Assembly (NCBI GenBank): GCA_014360845.1
Contig: JACIWR010000006.1
Location: 1-32,042, forward strand
Source: Anaerolineae bacterium
GTDB taxonomy: Bacteria; Chloroflexota; Anaerolineae; JACIWR01
Direction of reading: 5' to 3'
Length of the DNA stretch: 32,042 nucleotides
Made by a program: the position numbers and the translations under genes. Under the pieces are notes generated by a model, which made no database searches, had not been told where the DNA came from, and saw only the letters and a list, made by a program, of their open reading frames with translations. The stretch's first letter is position 1, and each line of letters starts with the position of its first letter. Positions 16,980 to 24,685 of the stretch are shown here, in pieces.

Positions 16980-18875
16980 TCAGTATAGCAGTCTCCCGCC
17001 CCGCCAATGCACCCACCACTCGACGAGCAACACGATTACAGCAGCGAGGGCCAGCCAGCGCCACCACTCCTGTCGGCCCTGTAGACCCTCCTGAGGCACG
17101 GCGATCTGCTGCGCGCCGATGGTGATCACCTCGCGCGGAGCGATGTCCGATTCCATCTCGCTGAACAGGTTGACGGCGAAGTGGTCAGCCTGGTCAGCCG
17201 ATTGAGCCGATGAAGCCGATGGGGCCGATGACTGGTAGACGGTGTAGACGCCAAGCTCGGTTGTTTCAGCAAAGGGAATGGGTTCACCGGTGACGGGGTA
17301 GGTCCAGCGCTGGCCCGACGGCGATTGCACCACGAGCTGGGTAGCGTCCATTGCGGGGCGCAGGGTGAGCGGATCACCAGGGCGCAAGGTGGCCGGCACC
17401 TCCATCCCGCCGGTCGGGGCCAGCCAGCTCACCAGATTGGACATGAGAATGGGGAAAGCGATCTTCAAAGGCAGGTCGGAGGCGTGCAAATCAAAGGTGA
17501 GCACCGCCACCCGCCGCCCTTCCCTCTCCCCGACCAGGAGCAGTGGTCCGCCCTCGGCCTGCACCAGCACGCGCATCCATCCCGGCGGGGTGACCAGGCG
17601 CGCGCGGGCGATGTGCACGTCGTCCCAGGTCACGTAGCGCAACAGCGGATCCCCGCTCTCGGCGCGTATCACCTGGGTCGCGGTGAAGACCTCCCCCACG
17701 GTGAAAAGCTCGGTGGAGTGGGGGGGATTGACGATGAGCAGGTTGCCAGGGGGAAGGGATTCCGTGAGCAGGCCATCGAGCACGGTTATGGAAGGTTGGA
17801 GGTTGGAGGGTTGGGAGGTTGGAAAGTTGGGTGCATCCCTCCGGTCTTCCAGACTTCCGGCCTTCCAGACTTCCACGTTCGGCAACAAGCCCAGCGCTCG
17901 CTCCAGGAAAACGTTACCCGCCGACAAAAGGATCACCTGCGCCGGCTGCGAGGTAGCGCGTACGGCCCAGGCCGTATCGTCCACGAGCAGGAGGTCCTCG
18001 CCGCTCAGCCGCGCCACCACCTGACGGGCATCCAGTGGCAGTCCGGTGAAGGTGAGCCCTTGCTTGTCCCGAGGTGGCAGGGTGAGCTGCCGGGCGTCGA
18101 AGAGCTGGCCGTCCACTGCGAGCTCGACCAGCGCTGTGGCCTCCGCCGCACCGAGGTTGGCCACGCGCACGAAGACCTGCGGCCCCTGGGCCCCGTCGCG
18201 CACAGCCAGGGCCAGGATGGCGCGATTGTCGTCACCCCGCCCCACGGGCACGTAAGTGACCGGCACGGGCATATCCGGCAGATCGGCGGGCAGGCCGCCA
18301 TCGGAAACGATGACCACCGTCGAGCGGGGGGTGGCCTGCGCGCTGGCCGCCGCTAAAGTGAGCGCCGCCTGCCAGTCGGCCTGCCCCTCGGTGGATGATG
18401 CGGTGGCCACGGCCCGGCGCAGCGCGGTCTTATCGCCCGTGGTCGAGGCCAGCACGCGGGGCGACGGTCCAATGGAGATGATGGTCATCACCTCGCCCGC
18501 GCCCAGGCCGTCTATCAGGCCCCGCGCCACCTCCTGCGCCGCCGCAAAACGGGTGGGAGCCACGTCAGTGGCCCTCATGCTCGCCGAGGCGTCCAGCAGC
18601 AGAACGATGTTGCCCCGCGCTACAGCCGCTACGTGGCGATAGGGTCGGGCCAGGGCCAGCACCAGCAAGACCAGAATAAGCAGTTGCAGCAGCAACAGCA
18701 GATTACGACGCAGCCGCTGCCAGGGGGAATTGGCCTCGCGGTCGCGGAGCAATCGCCGCCACAGCATGGTGCTGGAGACCAGCACCTCCTGCCGACGTAG
18801 CTTGAGCATGTAGAAAAGGATAATGGGCAACGCCAGCACCGCCAGTGCCAGCGCGCCCGGAACGAGGAAGCTCAC
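16980..18875 (-). CDS. BatA-like N-terminal membrane domain + VWA domain protein
   Basis: MSFLVPGALALAVLALPIILFYMLKLRRQEVLVSSTMLWRRLLRD...LLLLLQLLILVLLVLALARPY; IVLLLDASASM. Confidence 0.87.
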   Translation of the reverse strand: MSFLVPGALALAVLALPIILFYMLKLRRQEVLVSSTMLWRRLLRDREANSPWQRLRRNLLLLLQLLILVLLVLALARPYRHVAAVARGNIVLLLDASASMRATDVAPTRFAAAQEVARGLIDGLGAGEVMTIISIGPSPRVLASTTGDKTALRRAVATASSTEGQADWQAALTLAAASAQATPRSTVVIVSDGGLPADLPDMPVPVTYVPVGRGDDNRAILALAVRDGAQGPQVFVRVANLGAAEATALVELAVDGQLFDARQLTLPPRDKQGLTFTGLPLDARQVVARLSGEDLLLVDDTAWAVRATSQPAQVILLSAGNVFLERALGLLPNVEVWKAGSLEDRRDAPNFPTSQPSNLQPSITVLDGLLTESLPPGNLLIVNPPHSTELFTVGEVFTATQVIRAESGDPLLRYVTWDDVHIARARLVTPPGWMRVLVQAEGGPLLLVGEREGRRVAVLTFDLHASDLPLKIAFPILMSNLVSWLAPTGGMEVPATLRPGDPLTLRPAMDATQLVVQSPSGQRWTYPVTGEPIPFAETTELGVYTVYQSSAPSASSAQSADQADHFAVNLFSEMESDIAPREVITIGAQQIAVPQEGLQGRQEWWRWLALAAVIVLLVEWWVHWRGGRLLY

Positions 18876-18967
18876 CTGTTGCTCCTACACCGGGAACAAA
18901 CATCATGCCGGTTTCGACAACGTTACTACTCAGGCTAGCAGGCGCACTGTCCTCCCCAGGCTCGTAG

Positions 18968-19047
18968 CCCCCGTCCCGGGGGCGTCTCGGCTGAGAAAAC
19001 CGCGCAAAAGACAGCATCTTGCCGCATGGAACGTCCCCGGGACGGGG
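18968..19047. repeat. CCCCGTCCCGGGG ... CCCCGGGACGGGG inverted repeat
   Basis: 13-bp arms (18969-18981 and 19035-19047); intergenic. Confidence 0.7.
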
Positions 19048-19081
19048 ACTTGGAGCATAGGCTGAGTAGTCACTAGAAAAC

Positions 19082-19109
19082 AAAAAGGGCCGGGGCAAAG
19101 CCCGGCCCT
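19082..19109 (-). terminator. Rho-independent terminator on minus strand
   Basis: Minus-strand reading AGGGCCGGGCTTTGCCCCGGCCCTTTTTG; lies downstream of the 19142-19561 minus gene. Confidence 0.88.
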
Positions 19110-19141
19110 GCCATGGGCTCAGCGGGCCGGACAAATGGGCC

Positions 19142-19561
19142 TTATTCGCAAGAGCACGTACCGGCTTCTACCCACCAGCAATAAATATCGCAGCATCCCG
19201 TTGGACAGCGATCGGGGTCGTTGCAACAACGGTGACACCAGTGCTCCCAGTATTGATGCGTCTGGCAATCGCAGAAGCTCAGAGCCCGATAGTCCCAGCA
19301 GTAGGTATCGGGCTGTGGTGGAGCCACTGGGAGAGGAAATACCTCCAGCTTGTAGCGATCCGAGAGGTACTCCAGGGGTGCAGACTGTGGAGAAACATCC
19401 GGTGAATCGGGCGGCAGGAACGCTTCTATTCTGAATCGGCCCTGAAGGGGGTCCTGGGCCAATGCCGCTTGCACCGAGATGCCAGCAAGTAAGAATGCGG
19501 CCATCAGCATCACAGTGAGGACCATGAAGGTTCTTTTATGCGCTATATTGGATCCGAACAT
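19142..19561 (-). CDS. Exported small protein with 12-Cys, Trp/Tyr-rich C-terminus
   Basis: Sec-like signal MFGSNIAHKRTFMVLTVMLMAAFLLAGISVQAALA; C-terminus YCWDYRALSFCDCQTHQYWEHWCHRCCNDPDRCPTGCCDIYCWWVEAGTCSCE; GGAGGTGATT RBS before ATG. Confidence 0.82.
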   Translation of the reverse strand: MFGSNIAHKRTFMVLTVMLMAAFLLAGISVQAALAQDPLQGRFRIEAFLPPDSPDVSPQSAPLEYLSDRYKLEVFPLPVAPPQPDTYCWDYRALSFCDCQTHQYWEHWCHRCCNDPDRCPTGCCDIYCWWVEAGTCSCE

Positions 19562-19645
19562 CTGAATCACCTCCTTTCCGTCGGATTGTATAGAGTCTAT
19601 ACCCATACCCGTTCAGCACATCATCTTTCCCATCGAGAAACGAAA

Positions 19646-19738
19646 TGTATCTTCTCAATAATTTGGGGTAGGGGCAGGTCTTGCACCTGCCCGCCTGGGC
19701 GACCGCAAGGGTTCGCCCCTACATTTTGAGAAGATACA
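19646..19738. mobile_element. MITE-like element: 13-bp TIRs, inner GTAGGGGC/GCCCCTAC arms, candidate ACGAAA target-site duplication
   Basis: TGTATCTTCTCAA (19646-19658) / TTGAGAAGATACA (19726-19738), flanked by ACGAAA at 19640-19645 and 19739-19744. Confidence 0.75.
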
Positions 19739-19744
19739 ACGAAA

Positions 19745-20296
19745 TTACTGGCTTGTCTTGACCAGGTTTTCTAATTGCTCCAATGAGAGGGCTATGTCTC
19801 GGCTGACAATGTTTCCCTGCCGGTCTAGCAGGTAAAAGAAAGGGAAGGCCGGCACTTGGTACTCCCTCACCAACTCATCTTGCCCGCTCAGGACAGGGAA
19901 GGTAAGTCCTTCTTTACGAACTATTGTCGCGTTATCTTCTTGAGAGCCACGCGAGATAAGCAGGACAGCGATATCAGGATGCAGCTCCTGAAAATCCTTC
20001 AGAATAAGGTAAATTTGCGGGCAAGCAGGGCTTGTAGTAGAAGTGAAAGCAAGGAGCACCTGCCTTCCGGCGAAATCTCGGAGTGAAACGGACTGCCCTG
20101 TTGTGTCAGATAAAGTGAACAGGGGAGCGCGGGTTCCTACATTAAGGCCCATCGGCCTCTGGAAAGGTTCCAGCGCCTGGATGACACGGCTTTGTAATTG
20201 GTTCATCCGCACGAACAGGCCCAGGTTAGCTACCATCAATAAGATCACGATGCCCAGCAGCATCAAAATCAGTGTGTCAGTTTTAACTTTGTTCAT
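19745..20296 (-). CDS. Membrane-anchored redoxin/MauD-TlpA-like thioredoxin-fold protein
   Basis: N-terminal TM; VGTRAPLFTLSDTTGQSVSLRDFAGRQVLLAFTSTTSPACPQIYLILKDFQELHPDIAVLLIS; YQVPAFPFFYLLDRQGNIV (cis-Pro region). Only one Cys at the usual CxxC site. Confidence 0.85.
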   Translation of the reverse strand: MNKVKTDTLILMLLGIVILLMVANLGLFVRMNQLQSRVIQALEPFQRPMGLNVGTRAPLFTLSDTTGQSVSLRDFAGRQVLLAFTSTTSPACPQIYLILKDFQELHPDIAVLLISRGSQEDNATIVRKEGLTFPVLSGQDELVREYQVPAFPFFYLLDRQGNIVSRDIALSLEQLENLVKTSQ

Positions 20297-21189
20297 CGTG
20301 TGTCCCTTTTCAATGGCACCATTGATTGGGCGATCTTAAGCATCTCTTCATCTGAGAGGTTGGAGAGCATCACAACCTGGATGTCGTCGGTGTACCAAGT
20401 AAGCTGCTTCCCGTCTGTGTAGATGTAAACAGAAGAACAAGCGGATCCTTGTACTGCAAAGCTGGGAGTGAATTCGAATTTGCCCTGCAGGCCGGTCTTC
20501 AGGATACCTGGCTGACCGTTGATACTCACCTCCCTGCCAGTGGGTAGAGACCTCTCGGCAGAAGACCGGGTCTGGATGATGTCAACGAACCAGTCTTTTC
20601 CGGCATACGCCTGCCTGAAACCCTCCCCCTGGCCTTTGCCCTCGTCTTCCAGAGTGCACATGAGTTGGGCCGGCAGATAAGTCGGACGCAGAGGGGTAAA
20701 GTCCACGCCAGGAGATGGTATCCTGATCATGAACCTGCCACCAGGGACCTCAAAGTGGAATCGCTGGGCAATCACCTTCACTACTTGAGCCCTGATGGAA
20801 GGGACGAAAGCCATTGTCCCTGTGATAATGACCAGGGCCGCAACGAGGGCCAACGCGAATCTTTGTGTCAGAGCCATCCCTTCCCTCGGTTGACAGGCTT
20901 GTCTGACACGTCGAACGGCCAACGCCGGGCGTTGGAACCAAGAGGAGGAGCGCGACTCCCTCGCCAGCCTCGCCTGCAGGCGGCTCCAGGCCTGCGGAGA
21001 GGGGGCTACCTGAGCAGCCCTGACTCGCAGGAACTGACTGACCCGGCTCTGCAGTGCCGATAGAGCAGCCAATTCCTGTTGACAGGTATCACACCCGGCC
21101 AGATGGGTCTGCATTAACACCCGTTCAGAAGGCGTCACTTCATTGTCCAGATAAGCAACAAGCAATCTGTTCACTTCCTGACACCTCAT
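20293..21189 (-). CDS. Anti-sigma factor with zf-HC2 zinc finger and one TM
   Basis: MRCQEVNRLLVAYLDNEVTPSERVLMQTHLAGCDTCQQELAAL; TM near RFALALVAALVIITGTMAFV; overlaps upstream sigma gene. Confidence 0.88.
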   Translation of the reverse strand: MRCQEVNRLLVAYLDNEVTPSERVLMQTHLAGCDTCQQELAALSALQSRVSQFLRVRAAQVAPSPQAWSRLQARLARESRSSSWFQRPALAVRRVRQACQPREGMALTQRFALALVAALVIITGTMAFVPSIRAQVVKVIAQRFHFEVPGGRFMIRIPSPGVDFTPLRPTYLPAQLMCTLEDEGKGQGEGFRQAYAGKDWFVDIIQTRSSAERSLPTGREVSINGQPGILKTGLQGKFEFTPSFAVQGSACSSVYIYTDGKQLTWYTDDIQVVMLSNLSDEEMLKIAQSMVPLKRDTR

Positions 21190-21731
21190 CTTGCCGTCTC
21201 CTTCAGAGGACAGTTGCCCGGGGCTGTCCCCAGCTCCTTGCGCAGGGTTTTGAGCGCCAGGGCAAGCCGTGATTTGACCGTGCCTATGGGGATATTCAGG
21301 ATTTGAGCGATCTCAGCATATGACAGTCCCAGATAATAACGCAGGACTATAACTACGCGCAGTTTTTTGCTCAACCGACTCAATGCCTGCTGGACTGCTT
21401 CTTCGTTTTCCACTCGTCCCTGGAACGAGGGACGCTCGGCCAACAACGGAGAAACTCTGTCTAACGAGATGGAAAGACGACTTTTGCGCCGCCGATTCAG
21501 ACAATGGTTCACCGTGATGCGATACAGCCAGGTCGTGAAAGCCCCTTTCGCGGGCTCAAAGGTGGACAGCGATCTGTACACCCGGAGAAATACCTCCTGG
21601 AGCGCATCTTCGGCTTCATCAGCGCTGTCCAGCATCAGGTAAGCGATCTTATAGACCAGGTTTTTGTATTGATGAAAGAGAGCGGCGAAAGCCTCTTCAT
21701 CGCCTGCCTGACAACGGCGTATCAGGTCCAC
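21186..21731 (-). CDS. ECF-family RNA polymerase sigma factor
   Basis: DEAEDALQEVFLRVYRSLSTFEP region 2 and YYLGLSYAEIAQILNIPIGTVKSRLALALKTLRKEL region 4; GTG start after AAGGAGACGAGCC. Confidence 0.93.
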   Translation of the reverse strand: MDLIRRCQAGDEEAFAALFHQYKNLVYKIAYLMLDSADEAEDALQEVFLRVYRSLSTFEPAKGAFTTWLYRITVNHCLNRRRKSRLSISLDRVSPLLAERPSFQGRVENEEAVQQALSRLSKKLRVVIVLRYYLGLSYAEIAQILNIPIGTVKSRLALALKTLRKELGTAPGNCPLKETAR

Positions 21732-21867
21732 GGCTCGTCTCCTTGCGCTTGCAGTTCAAATAAATTGTACACCGTTTTCCAATCAAAAGTTCGGTAGCAT
21801 GAGGTGACAGTCGCTTGGAAAGTGACCGTCACCCGAACAGCGAGATATGTGGATGTAGTGGCGGACG

Positions 21868-21963
21868 GCCCTTCGACGAAGCTCAGGGCATGCCCTTCGA
21901 CGAAGCTCAGGACAGGCCCTTCGACGAAGCTCAGGACAGGCCCTTCGCCAGGGCTCAGGGCAT
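21868..21963. repeat. Four tandem 24-bp GCCCTTCGACGAAGCTCAGGRCAK units
   Basis: Units at 21868, 21892, 21916, 21940 (last one diverged). Confidence 0.92.
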
Positions 21964-22036
21964 GCCCTGTCCGCCCGGGAACGCGGCCACGGCGGGCCGC
22001 CGCTACGCCTTTGCACTAATTATACGAGGAGGAACG

Positions 22037-22876
22037 ATGAAACTGATTTGTCTGGTGGACAACGTCACCCTTCCCTACTCCCCCTTCTGGGGCGAGCACG
22101 GCCTGGCTTTCCTGGTGGAATCAGCCGAGGGCCGGGTGCTCTTCGACACGGGGGCCAGCGGGACCGTGCTCATGCACAATCTGGAGGTGGCGGGGATCGC
22201 CCCGGAAACGATAGACGCCCTGGCCATCAGCCACAGCCACCACGACCACACCGGTGGGCTGCCCAAATTCCTGGAACAACGCTCGGGCCTGCCGCTCTAT
22301 GCCAACCCCGATCTCTTGCGGGAGCGATTCTCACAGCGGGAAGGGAAAATGCGCTCCGTTGGCATACCGCTGGCCCCGGAGAAACTGCGCCAGTTGGCCG
22401 ACCTGCGCCTCAGCGCGGAGCCCCAGAAGGTCCTGCCCGGCATCTGGACCAGCGGCGAGATCACCGAGCGGCCCGAGCCGGAGGGCCGAAGCGCCCATCA
22501 TTTTGTCCGTGGCGAAAAGGGGTTGGAGCCGGACCCCTACCGGGACGACATGGCCCTGGTGTTGGAAACGGAGCGAGGGCTGGTGCTGCTCTGCGGCTGC
22601 TGTCACGCCGGCCTGCTTAACACCCTGGCCCACGTGGAGCAGGCGTTCCAGCGGCTGGTTGTGGCCATTATCGGCGGCACCCACCTCATCAGCGCCGACG
22701 CCGATCACCTGGAGCGCGTGCGCCAGAAGATGCTGGAGATGGAATCGGTGCGGCACATCTACCTGAACCACTGCTCCGGGGAGGCGGCCTTCTTCACCCT
22801 GATGATGACTCTGGGGCCTGGGGTGGTGCATTCCTGTCCGGCGGGGACGCAGATTGACCTGGAGGAGTTACAATGA
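22037..22876 (+). CDS. MBL-fold metallohydrolase (COG1237-like)
   Basis: VLFDTGASG, ISHSHHDHTGGL, CGCCHAGLLNTL, NHCSG; GAGGAGGAACG RBS. Confidence 0.88.
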   Translation: MKLICLVDNVTLPYSPFWGEHGLAFLVESAEGRVLFDTGASGTVLMHNLEVAGIAPETIDALAISHSHHDHTGGLPKFLEQRSGLPLYANPDLLRERFSQREGKMRSVGIPLAPEKLRQLADLRLSAEPQKVLPGIWTSGEITERPEPEGRSAHHFVRGEKGLEPDPYRDDMALVLETERGLVLLCGCCHAGLLNTLAHVEQAFQRLVVAIIGGTHLISADADHLERVRQKMLEMESVRHIYLNHCSGEAAFFTLMMTLGPGVVHSCPAGTQIDLEELQ

Positions 22877-23751
22877 TCGTCGCTGTAGCCAGCGGCAAAG
22901 GGGGCACGGGCAAAACCACGGTGGCCGTCAGCCTGGCGCTGAGTTTGCTGGAAGATAACTCCTCACCTGCCAGCAAACTGCTGTACCTGGATTGTGATGT
23001 GGAAGAGCCCAACGCTGCTCTTTTCCTAAAACCCGTCTTCGAACAGCGCGAGGAGGTAGGGATCCTCGTCCCGGAGGTGGATTTCGACAAATGTACCTAC
23101 TGCGGGCGCTGCGCCGAGGTCTGCCAATACCACGCCATCGCCGTCGTCGCCCAGAAGGTGCTCATCTTTCCTGAACTGTGCCATGGCTGCGGGAGTTGCA
23201 CCCTCAACTGCCCGGAAGGAGCCATCCACGAGGTGTTGAACGTGACGGGCGTGATCGAGATGGGGCACGCCGGTCCCCTCGCCTTCGGGCAAGGGGTGAT
23301 GAACGTGGGCCAAGCCATGGCCGTGCCCATCATCCGGCAATTGAAAAAGAAAGCCATCCCACCCGACCCATCACAGCAGGTGGTGATCCTCGATGCACCA
23401 CCCGGCACCTCGTGTCCGGTGGTGGAGAGCATGCGCGGAGCCGACTTCGTGTTGCTGGTCACCGAGCCTACCCCCTTCGGCCTGCACGACCTGCGCCTGG
23501 CCGTGGAAGTGGCCCGCGAGGAGTTGGGATTGCCCGTCGGCGTGGTGGTTAACCGCGACGGCGTGGGGGATCAAAGCGTGGACGAGTACTGCACCGCCGA
23601 AAACATCCCTATCCTGATGCGCATCCCCCTCGACCGGCGCATCGCCGAGGCGTACTCTGAGGGCGTGCCGCTGGTGAAGGCGTTGCCGGAGTACAGGGAG
23701 AAGTTTCGGGAGCTGTACAGAAAAATTCCATCTGTGCGGTTGACGATGTAG
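22873..23751 (+). CDS. MinD-superfamily P-loop ATPase with inserted 2x[4Fe-4S] ferredoxin domain
   Basis: ASGKGGTGKTTVAVSLAL; CTYCGRCAEVCQYHAI and CHGCGSCTLNCPEGAI; ILDAPPGTSCPVV. ATGA overlap with upstream gene. Confidence 0.93.
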   Translation: MIVAVASGKGGTGKTTVAVSLALSLLEDNSSPASKLLYLDCDVEEPNAALFLKPVFEQREEVGILVPEVDFDKCTYCGRCAEVCQYHAIAVVAQKVLIFPELCHGCGSCTLNCPEGAIHEVLNVTGVIEMGHAGPLAFGQGVMNVGQAMAVPIIRQLKKKAIPPDPSQQVVILDAPPGTSCPVVESMRGADFVLLVTEPTPFGLHDLRLAVEVAREELGLPVGVVVNRDGVGDQSVDEYCTAENIPILMRIPLDRRIAEAYSEGVPLVKALPEYREKFRELYRKIPSVRLTM

Positions 23752-23814
23752 GCGCGGTTTCCATACCGCGCATAGGCTGTACAAAGGGCTTCGCGCTATG
23801 GAAAGCGCGGCTAC
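23748..23814. repeat. Imperfect inverted repeat GTAGGCGCGGTTTCCATACCGCGC...GCGCTATGGAAAGCGCGGCTAC
   Basis: Ends are near reverse complements; contains the upstream ATPase TAG stop. Confidence 0.7.
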
Positions 23815-23870
23815 AGAAAGCACGACCAGTGCTGCCCAGCGTTTAATCGCACAGGTGGAAAAATTGAGGA

Positions 23871-24230
23871 TCAGGTGGGCTCAGGGGCGAGGACGATGCC
23901 CTCGGACTGAATGGCCTGGTAGATGGGGAAATGGTAGCGGGATAGCTCTTCCCACTGGGAGCGGCTTACAGCACGCACGGAGAGGAGCAGATCGTATTCC
24001 AACGAGACGCGCGCGGCCAATCGCTGCACATTCCAACGCAACTCTGGATCGTCGTCGGCCAACGTCACCAACACATCCACATCGGAATCGGGACCGGCAT
24101 CGCCCCGCGCCTTGGAGCCAAAAAGGACCACCGAGCGTACCCGGTCGCCGTAGTCCGCGTATAACCGACGCACGAAAGTATCCAGCGCGCGGCGTTCGTT
24201 ATCAGTCAGGGGGATTTGATCCATCATCAT
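23871..24230 (-). CDS. MNT-type nucleotidyltransferase domain protein
   Basis: VVLFGSKARGDAGPDSDVDVLV. Confidence 0.87.
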   Translation of the reverse strand: MMMDQIPLTDNERRALDTFVRRLYADYGDRVRSVVLFGSKARGDAGPDSDVDVLVTLADDDPELRWNVQRLAARVSLEYDLLLSVRAVSRSQWEELSRYHFPIYQAIQSEGIVLAPEPT

Positions 24231-24640
24231 CGAATACCCTCGGTGTCCCAGAGATACTTTGCCACCCGCTCGACGAAACGGCGGGCCGAAGCCAGTGATT
24301 TCTCGGCGATTGCCCGATCCGCGTCGAATACCATCTCGTAATCGGCAGCCGTCCTGAACTCCATCACCGTGCCATAAAGATCGCTGTACTCGGCCTCGAT
24401 AAGCCCCGGTTTGATAAAGTGCTGGCGAAAGGCGGCGATGACACCAGCGTGTTTGCTCCGGCTGATGCCTTTGGTCAACAGCAAACCGCTGGCGGCGTAG
24501 AAAATGGCGTAATAAGCACGGTTAATAGCCGTGTTTTAGAAACCATGCTCCAGGCTTGATGCCGCTGACGCCAGCGCCCGACGAGCGTGACCAAGATAGG
24601 TTTCGATCTAATAGCGTCGGTTCAGGGTTTCATCTTCCAT
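24227..24640 (-). pseudogene. HEPN-domain protein interrupted by two in-frame stops
   Basis: Minus-frame reading MEDETLNRRY*IETYLGHARRALASAASSLEHGF*NTAINRAYYAIFYAASGLLLTKGISRSKHAGVIAAFRQHFIKPG...; TAG at 24608-24610, TAA at 24536-24538. Confidence 0.8.
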
Positions 24641-24685
24641 GATCATATTATACAGTTTCCGGCAAGCACTGTCAAAGGAGTATCG

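Noticed and set aside
15683-17125. 480-aa plus-strand ORF
   Set aside because: Antisense to the VWA and OB genes and spans their junction; no domain signature.
17325-18356. 343-aa plus-strand ORF
   Set aside because: Antisense to the BatA/VWA gene; composition artefact of high GC.
19142-19561. Firm assignment as methylamine dehydrogenase light chain
   Set aside because: 12 Cys and a MauD-like neighbour are suggestive, but spacing does not clearly match and no heavy chain, MauE or MauG is seen.
21868-21963. CRISPR array
   Set aside because: Repeats are directly abutting with no unique spacers and no cas genes nearby; same applies to 31929-32042.
24227-24640. Programmed recoding (Sec/Pyl) in HEPN gene
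   Set aside because: The two stops are different codons (TAG and TAA) and no recoding element was recognised; decay is simpler.
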